NCBI GenBank assembly: GCA_025267735.1
Contig: CM046301.1
Coordinates: 11,177,190 to 11,241,189, forward strand
Reading direction: 5' to 3'
Length of the DNA: 64,000 bases
From: Mactra quadrangularis
Lineage: Eukaryota > Mollusca > Bivalvia > Venerida > Mactridae
A program made the translations under genes and the position numbers. The notes beneath the pieces are model-generated. The model was not told the DNA's origin, searched no databases, and worked only from the letters and a program-made list of their open reading frames with translations. This document shows, piece after piece, positions 12,454 to 22,792 of the stretch; position 1 is the first letter of the stretch, and each line of letters opens with the position of its first letter.

Positions 12454-15400
12454 CTGAAATAACAACAATAAGGACTAAAGGTAAGTGAAACAATTATCTG
12501 ATTTATTAAGTTTGTACTTGCATATTCGTTTAAAGCACGCTTGCATTAACCGGGTGCTTCGGCAGTACATCGTGACTTTGCGGCAATGAGATTCAATACA
12601 AGACGCTTGTTTTTACCATTAGCCTGTTCAATTACCCTAAACGTTCCAACCCGTTCCGTAACGATACATTCGGAACTCCTCGGCCATTCGCTGCGAATAA
12701 TCTAATCTAATAAACAAATATACGATCGTTAAGGCAATGATTGATTTTTCAAAATTAACTGACTAAAAACGAAACATCACTCATTGCCTAAACGATCGTA
12801 TATTTGTTTACTTCAACACCGGTAGTTTCAAAATAGCGTCTAAATATGTCCGAGATTATTCGCAATGAATGGCCGAGGAGTTCCGAATGTATCGTTACGG
12901 AACGTTTTGGAACGTTTATGGTAATTGAACAGGTTACAGGTGAAACTTGACAATACAATGTGACCTTGCAACAATGAGATACAATACAGTACGATACAAC
13001 ATGCTTGCGTTTACCGGATAGCATTCGACAATACGTCGTAACATTGCGGCTTAAGAAATAACTCACAGTTGTCTATATTTTGTTGTCTATATTTTATTAG
13101 ACAACAAAATATAGACAACTGTAAGTTATTTCGATTCTAACATCGTAAAATACATCCGTAGAAAAAGATATATTTATAGAACTATTTTTAACTGTCAGAA
13201 ACGTCATGCTGTTGAAATCCACCCCAGTGCAAAGGCCGAAAATAGCATTTATTTACACAATTCTCACAGATAAGTGTTTCTTATTCCAAACAAAAAATAT
13301 TAAAATCTTAATTATAGAATAGAAACCAAATTGTAAAAGTCAACCCTTATAAACTCGGGCGCCATTTTCGGCTTTGTGCATCATTAACGTGGGGAGTAAA
13401 ATTTCAACAGCCGTCACGAGCTATATTTTGTTGAATAATAAAGCATAGATGACGTCACATTAAATAAAGAGTGAAAACGCACGTGCCTATGTTAGAATAT
13501 GAGATACAATACAACGCGCTGGCATTTACCAGGTGGCATTTGATAATACGTTGTAACAATGCGGCAATGAGATACAATACAATGCGCTGGGATTCACCAG
13601 GTAGCATTCGACAATATGTCATAACATTGCGGCTATGAGATACAATACAACGCGCTGGCATTTACCAGGCATTTACCTGGTGGCATTCGACAATACATTG
13701 TAACATTGCAGCAATGAGATACAATACAAGGTGCTGGCATTTACAAGGTGGCATTCGAAATTACATCGTAACATTGTTGCAATGAATTGCTGCATTGTCT
13801 GAATATAAAAAAATCCGACTAGGGTTTAAGATATTTCACGCACTAGACAAATACATTTATTATATGAAAGCAACAAAAATGGGTGAAAAAATAAAGATTA
13901 TGTATAATATAGCAAATAAAACATGACCATGCTTTTCGGACCAAATTATTTTCTTTGTCTAACCAACCAGTTCGTAACCTTGCAAAATTGCCCTCAATGC
14001 CATGTTTTATTTGTTATATAGAAACAACAAAAGAAAAATTAATTGACATTATTTCATGTGTTTGTTAAACATTGGTCCCCTAATTAAGTGTCGCAGACTG
14101 AACTAACACATCCGTCCTTGACATGTGGAATTTTGTTGACATACTTTTGAAGTTGATCAAACTGTTTTCACGGGGTCCATGAGTAGATTACGAGAAGTCA
14201 TTCTATTCACATGAATAAACCACAGGCGACCGGCACGGTCACGAATCAAAAGCATCATATATACATGTAAGGTATATTATTCAAAAATGGTAGTTTATTC
14301 TCCATAAATAATTATTTTATTTCAAAGATTTATACATGCACGCAAAGCTGAGGCTTTGCTCCTTCGAATGACCCCAACATCTTTTGCATTTGCCTTATAG
14401 TAAGGTCGTAGGCCGATTTCGAACATTACGATCAAACAGATTTTGTTTACTCGATACAAAAGTCGCAAGAACTATAGATACAATCGAGTATACTCTATAA
14501 ACGTTACGTCACGCGTTCAATAATGACTGTACTAGTGATGTTATAATGAAGAAAAATATTCGCTTTTTAATGACTAAATCAACTTCTTGAATACTCATAG
14601 GGTTTGACTGCATGGAAAACATTTGATGATCGATTGCATGCGTAAATATCCTCGTTTTTATGGTGGCTGATTTATGCCATGTCGCATTGTTGTCCCGCGG
14701 GGCGCCACACGAAAACACGAAAGTACGACAAAATGGTCTTTTTGTCGTATCATCGTCCCGCGAGGCGCCATGCAAAAACACAATCATACGACATTTTAAT
14801 CATTTGTCGCGTTTTCGCCGGTGAAAGCACAATGCAACAATGTATTTTTACGACAAAACTTTTACAAAGGTACGACACATTTTCGTGTCGTGTTGTTGCC
14901 TTAAATTTGTCGTATCTTAGTGTTTTCCGTCACACAAACCGCGGGACGATGATACGACAAACACAGGCGCAGAAGACTATTGAAGATGTACGCATGTGTG
15001 AGCGGAAGGCGAAAGAGCGAAAATCAATTATACGACAAAGTAGATCGTCGTATCTTTGTCCCGCGAGGTGTCACACGAAAACACAATCATACCACAAATA
15101 TATGTTTGTCATATCATCGTCACGCGGTTTGTGAGACGAAAACACGAAGATGCGACAAAATTATGGCAAAAACACGACATGAAAATGTGTCGTACCTTTG
15201 TAAAAGTTTTGTCGTAAAAATACATGGTTGCATTGTGCTTCCTCAGGCGAAAACACGACAAATGATTAAAATGTCGTATGTTTTTGTTTTTGCATGGCGC
15301 CTCGCGGGACGATGATACGACAAAAAAGACCATTTTGTCGCACTTTCGTGTTTTCGTGTGGCGCCCCGCGGGACAACAATGTGACATGGCATAAATCAGC

Positions 15401-18400
15401 CACCATATCGTTTTACTTAGTTTATTCGATTTAACATCTCAAAATTTGCTGTTGATAGTGTATTTTGTTCTTGCGAATTCAGTGTCGACTAAACAAAATC
15501 TTCTTGACCGGTTACATAATGAAAGCGCATCTGATTATATTAGAATTAAAAATATGTTATGAAAACCCCTACCTGTATGTTCCATCTGGTACCCATTGGA
15601 CACCACCAAGCCAACTTATAACAGCTATATCAGAGTCTTCATTACCCACTGACCCTTCACCATTGTATGACTAAAATACATGATTTATCATTTGATTTAA
15701 ACAGTGCACTTATTTGTTTTTGGTAGGTTTAATGCCGTGGCAACACATTGTACAGGTCAAATTAGTATTATTGATGCGTTCAGTCAACCTACTCACCATT
15801 TCTGGAAAGGCTTAAATTTGGATTTAGCTATTTACCAGTTATTAGGTGCATACTTGTGTCAGTGAGTGACAACTGCCTTACAAAATTTAGAATCAGTGGT
15901 AGGAGTGAGAATGGCATTAGAAATGATTTTATGACCAAAAACGTTGAAATATTTCCAAGTTGATATTTTGGTTATAGAATTTGAAATATATTGACCATAG
16001 TTTTGGAGGCTGATGGATAACTTTAGCTGCTACTCAAAAAATAAAATTTACCAATAGAAATTTCATTATGATTGCTTGAATAAAGAATAAAAAAATCAAC
16101 AATGATATAACAGGTCTTCCAACTTGATCTAGAAAGTTATGCCTCAGTCCCATAAAAGTTCACGATTTGACTTTGAAACTGATACGTGTATCCTGGACTC
16201 ATCTCATGGACCCTGGTAAAAACGTGACAGTCCGTACGGGTACGCAAGAGTTCGTTTGGGTCCTTGTGGAGCTTGATCGCACGGCGCCCGTACGATGCCC
16301 TCACGGCTATTTTTTAGTTTATGGGACCGTAGCATAAATAGAAACATTTATTTAACTATACTGTTAAGGAACTTTTGGAGAACATTCAGAACAGTGTGTA
16401 TATAAATGTGACCGATGATAAAATATGCTCTTATTTTCGAGTATTGAATCTACTTTTCATAAAAAAATATTGAAACAAAAAACATAAAATAAGGTTCACC
16501 TTTTCGATAATCAAATTCGGCTTCCAAATGTCCGTAGTCGGTGTTTTTATAAAGAACAGTTTATTGTAGAACTTTGGTTTCCATTTAATCAATTCATTCT
16601 TCCAAAATACTCTAAAATAGGCAAGTATGGAAAACTTTTGATCTGTGGTATCAAAATGCAATATACTCTTCGGCACAAACTTCGTATGAACATGGATGGC
16701 TTTCGACTGGTTCAACACTGGTCTTATTTTTGTATCCGCATCGTCGATAAAATCACTGAGCAGTTTTTTCATGAAATCTATGTCGGTAACAGGTATGGGG
16801 GTTGTAGGTGGACTTGTCACAGTTGTGGTTGTTGTCGTTTCGACAGCGGAGGTTGTCACAGTTCCGGCAGCGGATGTTGTCGTCCCAACAGCTGAACTAG
16901 TCACAGTTCCGGCAGCGGATGTTGTCGTCCCAACAGCTGAACTAGTCACAGTTCCGGCAGCGGATGTTGTCGTCCCAACAGCTGAACTAGTCACAGTTCC
17001 GGCAGCGGATGTTGTCGTCCCAACTGCTGAACTTGTCACAGTTCCGGCGGCGGATGTTATCGTCCCAACAGCTGAACTTGTCACAGTTCCAGCGGCGGAG
17101 GTTGTCGTCCCAACAGCTGAACTTGTCACAGTTCCGGCGGCGGAAGTCGTCCCAACAGCTGAACTTGTCACAGTTCCGACAGCAGAGGTTGTCGTCCCAA
17201 CAGCTGAACTTGTCGCAGTTCCGGCAGCAGAGGTTGTCGTCCCAACAGCTGAACTTGTCGCAGTTCCGGCAGCAGAGGTTGTCGTCCCAAAAGCTGAACT
17301 TGTCGCAGTTCCGGCGGCGGAGGTTGTCGTCCCAATACCTGAACTTGTCGCAGTTCCGGCAGCGGATGTTGTCGTCCCAACAGCTGAACTTGTCACAGTT
17401 CCGGCAGCGGAGGTTGCCGTCCCAGCAGCTGAACTTGTCACAGTTCCGGCATCGGAGGTTGTCGTCCCAACTGCTGAACTTGTCACAGTTCCGGCGGCGG
17501 AGGTTGTCGTCCCAATAGATGAACTTGTAACAGTTCCGGCTGCGGATGTTGTCCCAACAGCTGAACTTGTCACAGTTCCGGCAGCGGAGGTTGTCGTCCC
17601 AGCAGCTGAGCTTGTTACAGTTCCGGCAGCGGAGGTTGTCGTCCCAGCAGCTGAACTTGTCACAGTTCCGGCAGCGGAGGTTGTCGTCCCAGCAGCTGAA
17701 CTTGTCACAGTTCCGGCAGCGGAGGTTGTCGTCCCAGCAGCTGAACTTGTCACAGTTCCGGCAGCGGAGGTTGTCGTCCCAGCAGCTGAACTTGTCACAG
17801 TTCCGGCAGCGGAGGTTGTCGTCCCAGCAGCTGAACTTGTCACAATCTCGGTTGTGGTGGTTGTCGTTGCAGCAGCAGAAGTTGTCACAGCTTCAGTTGT
17901 GGTGGTTGTTGTTGCAGCAGCAGAAGTTGTCACAGCTTCAGTTGTGGTGGTTGTTGTTGCAGCAGCAGAAGTTGTCACAGCTTCAGTTGTTGTGGGTTGT
18001 TCTGTTGATGTCTCGTAGTAATAGTAATACGGTACCGAGGGCTCCACTGGTGGGGGTTCGTAGACATAGTAGTATGGTACCGATGGCTCCATTTCCGGTG
18101 GGGGTTCGTAGACATAGTAGTATGGTACCGATGGCTCCATTTCCGGTGGGGGTTCGTAGACATAGTAGTATGGTACCGATGGCTCCATTTCCGGTGGGGG
18201 TTCGTAGACATAGTAGTATGGTACCGATGGCTCCATTTCCGGTGGGGGTTCGTAGACATAGTAGTATGGTACCGAGGGCTCCATTGGTGGCGGTTCGTAG
18301 ACATAGTAGTACGGTACCGAGGGCTCTATTGCCGGTGGTTTATTATTACCTTTGCCTTGCCCCCTTGCCACAGTTATTGAACATCCAATTAAAATAAGAC

Positions 18401-18419
18401 GTAAAAACATAAACGTCAT
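11673..18419 (-). CDS. Chimeric nicotinic-receptor-like Cys-loop channel subunit with mucin-like N-terminus (3 exons)
   Basis: Exons 18419-16500, 15670-15573 and 12453-11673 join in phase (2799 nt, 932 residues plus stop). Residues 1-20 look like a signal peptide (hydrophobic LRLILIGCSITVA). Residues 24-134 are seven Tyr/Pro repeats and 135-543 are Ser/Thr/Ala/Gly repeats. Residues 544-932 form a complete Cys-loop receptor: RPV near the start, FWKNEL (loop D), IWKP (loop A), then C676-x13-C690 containing YYPFD. M1 follows RRRPNYT, M2 begins GEKGG, and M3, a short cytoplasmic loop of about 50 residues and M4 complete it. GEK at the M2 entrance and Leu at 9' fit a cation channel of the nicotinic class. 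There is no vicinal CC in loop C, so it is non-alpha, and the loop B Trp is missing. Expected role: plasma-membrane pentamer subunit with a long glycosylated extracellular stalk. Family identity is firm. The ligand is unknown and the function of the repeats is inference. Confidence 0.86.
12623..12933. mobile_element. Inverted-repeat element in receptor intron 2
   Basis: Left arm 12623-12740 and right arm 12779-12933 are complementary. They share CCTGTTCAATTACC, CGGAACTCCTCGGCCATTCG and AAACAAATATACGATCGTT. The right arm holds an extra stretch of about 35 bases. The element is inserted in the 68-bp satellite. Confidence 0.65.
13055..13132. repeat. Near-perfect 35-bp-arm palindrome
   Basis: Left arm 13055-13089 and right arm 13098-13132 differ at one position and are separated by the 8-base loop TATTTTAT. 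A possible small TIR element follows directly (13134-13498), with 10-bp ends ATTCTAACAT/ATGTTAGAAT. Confidence 0.75.
14661..15405. mobile_element. 745-bp foldback (near-palindromic) TIR element in receptor intron 2
   Basis: The ends read TGGTGGCTGATTTATGCCA and its complement, flanked by TA on both sides (14659-14660 and 15406-15407). The two arms, about 14661-14960 and 15103-15405, are inverted copies of each other with scattered mismatches. A spacer of about 140 bases carries further short copies of the GTCCCGCG/ACGAAAACAC motifs. No transposase is encoded. The ORFs on both strands here are mirror images of the palindrome. Confidence 0.8.
15573..15670 (-). CDS. Receptor gene exon 2: middle of ligand-binding domain
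   Basis: This exon is 98 nt. It lies between acceptor TGTATTTTAG (just above 15670) and donor CAG|GTAGGG, starts in phase 0 and ends in phase 2. It encodes 32 residues including SWLGGVQWVPDGTY. That matches the G-x-V-x-W-x-P-x-G-x-Y stretch that lies just before the Cys-loop in nicotinic receptors. An in-frame stop lies immediately past the donor. Confidence 0.82.
15717..15936 (-). mobile_element. SINE (family 1) 3' fragment in receptor intron 1
   Basis: The sequence matches the body and 3' half of the tRNA-derived SINE seen whole at 32926-33245. It includes GGCAACACATTGTACAGGTC, the CAGTCAACCTACTCAC block and the GTCAGTGAGTGACAACTGC block. The tRNA-like head is missing. Confidence 0.65.
16139..16335. 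mobile_element. Short TIR element (MITE), CAGTCCCATAAA family, in receptor intron 1
   Basis: It begins ATGCCTCAGTCCCATAAAA and ends TTTATGGGACCGTAGCAT, which are inverted copies. The interior CTGGTAAAAACGTGACAGTC is shared with the longer copy at 35665-35985. No coding capacity is visible. Confidence 0.65.
16500..18419 (-). CDS. Receptor gene exon 1: signal peptide, repeats and start of ligand-binding domain
   Basis: This exon is 1920 nt, exactly 640 codons. The ATG has A at -3 and is preceded by a TATA box at 18529-18536. The open frame runs without a break from the signal peptide through both repeat blocks into the ligand-binding domain (from about 16790 down). It ends ...IIEK and then reads AAG|GTGAAC, a GT donor in phase 0 at 16499. 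Without splicing the frame would run 22 more codons to a stop at 16431, so a naive call would miss that this is a receptor. Confidence 0.88.
16790..18012 (-). repeat. Coding 45-bp minisatellite: Ser/Thr-rich mucin-like domain
   Basis: About 22 units of 15 residues (AGTVTSSAVGTTTSA type) are preceded by three EAVTTSAAATTTTTT units. Two units are 42 bp, one codon shorter. Every length change is a multiple of three, so the frame is kept. There are no cysteines and dense Thr/Ser, as expected for heavy O-glycosylation. The opposite strand is also open across most of the array (16696-18018), but this is a by-product of the repeat. Confidence 0.85.
18013..18350 (-). repeat. Coding 45-48-bp minisatellite: Tyr/Pro repeats of the receptor
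   Basis: Seven copies encode EPSVPYYYVYEPPP-type units; the last is varied to PYYYYYE. The four central copies (EMEPS type) are almost identical in DNA, including synonymous sites, which indicates recent unequal exchange or gene conversion. Clustered tyrosines with prolines recall structural or adhesive extracellular proteins of molluscs, where Tyr may be hydroxylated. That comparison is inference only. Confidence 0.85.
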
Positions 18420-18528
18420 TTTCCTCCTAATGTAATCCTGTGGTGTTAGGTTAAAATTATACTTTTATGTCCTTTAGGTGATCTATTTCCAAAATAATTT
18501 TAAAATTGTGCACTTTACAATAGCGGCC

Positions 18529-18536
18529 TTTATATA
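18529..18536 (-). promoter_or_regulatory. TATA box of the receptor gene
   Basis: TATATAAA reads on the minus strand about 110 bases upstream of the ATG at 18419. Transcription would start near 18500 and give a 5' UTR of about 80-85 bases. The position is consistent but untested. Confidence 0.5.
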
Positions 18537-18658
18537 AGATAACCGACTGTCAACGCTGCTTATGATGTCTTGACGCTAATGAGGTAGACTATTATATTGA
18601 CCCTATTTATATTTATGAGCATTACTGAACCGTAATACGGGTTAGTACGGTGTCCTTA

Positions 18659-19152
18659 AAGTGACATTTTGAAATGCTTTTGAAAAATTATTTCGTTTAA
18701 GCTTAATATCATATCGTTTTTACAAAATCACAATTACGTTGTTTTTTTTTTCGAAATAATTATTGCTTTTTAAGAAAAAAATCGTATTTTTGTATAGCGT
18801 AAACGTACAAACTAAATGATATTACCTTTAAACGGAATAATTTCTTTTAAACGAAGTGTTATTTCGATTTTACGAAATAAGTACTTCAAAAATATGTAAT
18901 GAATATTTTGCAAACGAAATAATATAATATAATATTTATTTTGTTTAAACGTTATATAGTTACGTTTTTAAGAAATGTTAATTCGTTGAAACGAATTAAG
19001 ATTACGTTTTTAAAAAAAAACGAAATAATCATTTTACGTGTTTGTGGAATATTTATTACGTTTAAACGAAATAACATTTTTACGTATTTGCGGAATAATT
19101 ATTTCGTTTTAATAAAATAATCGTGAAAATAAAAATATATTTCAAATGTCAC
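18659..19152. mobile_element. MITE with GTGACATTT ends, upstream of the receptor promoter
   Basis: Terminal GTGACATTTTGAAAT and ATTTCAAATGTCAC are inverted. The interior is filled with palindromic variants of ATTTCGTTTAAACGAAAT. It lies about 120 bases upstream of the putative TATA box. Confidence 0.6.
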
Positions 19153-19478
19153 TATAGGCACTCCGTAAGTTCTCTTAACATTGACTTTTTATTTAGTAGG
19201 CGGCAGTTTTTGACCCAATTACTTCTCTATTTGGTAACAAACGATTTTATATTTACTTAAGTCTTTCAATCGCAATATAAGGTAGTTTTTCCAGAGACCT
19301 AATGATGACCTATTATGAACTAACCAATTACTTACAGTTTAAATATCATAGGACAATACCCTTTAATTTCAAATTTGTATTTACTAGACACTCAAATGGC
19401 AGAACCATATCCATACATATCTTATGTTGAGTTTCGTAAAAATAATGGCAAGTAATTTTCAATCCAGTTTAAGATATA

Positions 19479-20322
19479 CACTGAACAAAAGTTCTAACCG
19501 ATCACTTTTCAAATTTTGACTATTTCATAACAGGCCAATGGAGCCTTATCAAATTTTGCAGAGGTGATTTTTGTGTCATTTTCTACCGATTTGTGGGAAA
19601 AAAATTTGATACGGTCCGATGCACTCAATCGGCACACTGGGTGTGGTTTACACATTTTGACACGAAATGTTCGTGCAGAGAGCGGTGAGTATTAAATTTC
19701 ACTTTGCATGAATCCTTGTTAACTTTATAAGTGAAAAAACATAAAACATTGCACGAATGTCGATCCTGTCGGCGAGTTGTAACCTTTGTTCTTGGCCTTC
19801 GGCGTCAGTCAGAAACGATTCCGGTCCCTTGATACATCGTCCAAAGTCGCGACCGTCGAAAAGACCCGATTAAAGTGTCATGTAACTTGAAATAGGAATG
19901 AACACATTGAAAATAATAAAATTATAGCATTTTTCAATACTTTATCGATATTTTTAAAAGATATTTCCATGAACACTTACCTGTTTGATAGAGGCTCCAG
20001 CATTCAACATTCCATTGGCTACGCCACGATCCTGCATCGACATTCGTGCAATGTTTTATGTTTTTTTCACTTATAAAGTTAACAAGGATTCATGCAAAGT
20101 GAACTTTAATACTCACCCCTCTCTGCACGAACAATTCGTGTCAAAATGTGTAAACCACACCCTGTGTGCCGATTAAGTGCATCGGACCGTATCAAATTAT
20201 TTTTTTCCCACAAATCGGTAGAAAATGACAAAAAATCACCTCTGCAAATTTTAATAAGGATCCATTGGCCCGTTATAAAATAATCAAAATTAGAAGTGAT
20301 CGGTTAGAACTTTTGTTCAGTG
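19479..20322. mobile_element. 844-bp DNA element with about 290-bp TIRs
   Basis: Left arm 19479-19768 begins CACTGAACAAAAGTTCTAAC. Right arm 20030-20322 ends with its complement. Flanks read TATA on both sides, compatible with a TA duplication. The 260-base interior holds no recognisable transposase, so the element is non-autonomous. Most of the right arm is copied again at 26486-26640 by the segmental duplication. Confidence 0.75.
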
Positions 20323-20344
20323 TATATATTAAACCATCTATCAT

Positions 20345-20625
20345 GAACAAACTATCATGTTCCGAAGGAAGTACGGGTTCAAATCCCACCCGGGGAGGTT
20401 ATAGTATACCGTTATACCCTTCTATGAAAATTTGATAATAATGTCAATTTTCCTCCATTGATTAGATAATATGGAGAAGTTTCCGGCCTTGTGGAAGGGT
20501 AGGTGAGTACTGGTTATAGACAAGGGTCCAGGAAAGCCATGTTAGGTGCGCAGGACGCCTGAAAATGTCCTCAAATGTGTTGACAACTTGACACGGCGTT
20601 AAAGCTAATAAAAAATTAATCATTG
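20345..20625 (+). mobile_element. SINE family 4, in unit A
   Basis: A B-box-like GGGTTCAAATCCCACCC is followed by ATACCCTTCTATGAAAATTT and a long tail shared with the complete copy at 58473-58763. The tRNA head is degraded. Confidence 0.65.
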
Positions 20626-21173
20626 ATACGACGGATGAAGAACATGGGTAATCGGAACATTGGTGCACTCCAGTGATTTTAAGATCAGATGAAAGTTTGC
20701 CCTGGAAATATACGAGATTCTATGGTGATGTCATTCTTCCATCTTTTGAACAAGTTGGAAATGGTTGATCAAATCAAATGCCTTTGTAAAATAAAAAAGA
20801 CTGAATCAGCACATTTGTTTTAATTTAATTTACCTAAAATAGTTTTTGTAAACACTCTTGAAAACCTAAAAACGTTACAGTTGTTTGATTTTGTGCCAGA
20901 TATCAATAGAATTGTGACTAAATATAATCTGAGACAATATTTGACAATATATATCTTTCTAAAGATATGTCTTTTTACAACTGCCCTGGACATATTTGTT
21001 CCTATCAAACAAAGACAATTTGCTCTATAATATATGAATAAAAATATGGTACCATTGGTTATTTGTCTCTGTGTATTATAGGTGACACACTATGCTTATT
21101 GATAATACATTCATAGTGGTACGCTTATGGCGGTATGACTGAACAGTGAATATGACTATTTATACTTTCTATA

Positions 21174-21812
21174 CGTAGTTTGGGGCCCCAAGAACATTTA
21201 TTATACGCAGTTTTGGACCCCAGGAACATTTATTATACGTATTTTGGGGCCCAGAAAACATTTATTATACGCAGTTTGGGGCCCACAGAACATTTTTTAT
21301 ACGCAATATAGGGTCCATAGATTATTTATTATACGCAGTAACGGTCCATATTACATTTATTACACGCAGTTTGGGGCCCAGAGATCATTTATTATACGCA
21401 GTTTGGGGCCCAAAGAACATTTGTTATACGCAGTTTGGAGCCCCGAGAACATTTATTATATGCAGTTTGGGGCCCAGAGAACATTTTTTATACGCAATAT
21501 GGGGTCCATAGATTATTTATTTTACGCAGTAACGGTCCATATGACATTTATAACACGCAGTTTGGGGCCCAGATTATTTATTATACGTAGTTATGGGCCC
21601 AGAGAACATTTATCATACGCAGTTCGGGGCCCAGAGAACATTTATTTTACGCAGTTTGGGTTTCGAGAACATTTATTATACGCAGTTTGGGGCCCAGTTG
21701 ACATTTAATATACGCAGTTTGGGGCCCCGAGAACATTTATTATACGCAGTTTGGGGCCCCGAGAATATTTATTATACGCAGTTTGGGGCCCCGATAATAT
21801 TTATTATACGCG
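21174..21812. repeat. 33-bp minisatellite array A
   Basis: About 19 units of the type CGCAGTTTGGGGCCCAGAGA followed by ACATTTATTATA. Because 33 is a multiple of three, reading frames of 80-150 codons stay open, but they are pure repeat with no start context or splice support. They are not called as genes. Confidence 0.85.
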
Positions 21813-22792
21813 CTGCGGCAGTGCATTTATTGCATAGGAATCAGTTACTTCCCCTTTAAACTCAGTTACTAAAGCTGATACATGAAAAATGACCTACAGT
21901 ATCTGACTTCATTTATGTGTGAGGGACAGAGACGAGGACGAACGAATGTAAACAATGTAATGAGAGTCGATTATCCAAATACATTAAGTATTATTGAACT
22001 CTTGAAGTCGTTTAAACATTATACCAAGCCATAGTACCTTTCGGCATATTCTTTCTAAAAGCTTTTTTTGCTCCAGTTACTTATGTCATGTGACCGCGAT
22101 TGTTTCTAGGTACGAAAACACTGCGTTTCTCGAACCCCAGCGACAAATACTGTTCAATATCTCTTCGATATGCGGAGGTATTTTATGGGAGTGTGGTGTA
22201 TACAAAGAAGGTCGACTGTCAATAAATTCCTGTACCTCTATTGTTCTTTTCCAAGAACGGGCAGTTTTAAGCGGTCATAGTTATTCAACTCGCATGAGGA
22301 GCAAAAGGTTACAAAACTTAAAAAGAAAACTTACAAAGTCATTTAGAGGCTGTGTTATTACTAAGCATTATTTGGATTCAAGCGGTGCTCAAGTCTGAGT
22401 TTAATAAATATTTAAATATATATTAACAAGTCTTACTGCAAAAATATTTATTTTAACAGCATGGATCAGCCTTTTGTAATTTAAGATCAAATTAAAATAG
22501 CATAATTAATAATATTTTATGTAAAAATCCCTTTTGTGGTCAGAAAGTCAAGTGGAAGTCGAAGGTCGGCGTAAATAATAAGTCTATTCAACGTGATAGA
22601 TATATTTAAGAAAAAATATTTGAATATTGAATAATTAATATTTTTATATAAAGTTTTTCTTACGCAGTGGCGTATATATAAAATTAAACCGCTTTTGGTC
22701 GTTGATATCACGGTCAAACCGCTCGGCTTGCTCAATTGGCATTCTATTTCCCAGAAGTTATCAAGATTCTCAAAAAATCGAAAATCCTGATA

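Larger units (their letters stand above)
12541..13790. repeat. 68-bp satellite, interrupted, in receptor intron 2
   Basis: The unit contains GAGATACAATACAA, GCGCTGGCATTTACCAGG and TGGCATTCGACAATAC. About four continuous copies lie at 13497-13790. Partial copies lie at 12541-12622 and 12934-13046, on either side of the inverted-repeat element. Short ORFs here are by-products. Confidence 0.7.

Noticed and set aside
14509..15387. Two related Arg/His-rich ORFs on opposite strands
   Set aside because: They are mirror images created by the foldback element, not a divergent gene pair.
16696..18018. 440-codon plus-strand open frame rich in Val/Pro/Ala
   Set aside because: It is the antisense of the receptor repeat block. 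The minus strand has the signal peptide, the receptor domain, splice sites and a TATA box.
21244..21859. Open frames of 88-154 codons across the 33-bp array
   Set aside because: They are pure tandem repeat whose unit is a multiple of three. There is no start context or partner exon, and the matching array in unit B has frame breaks.
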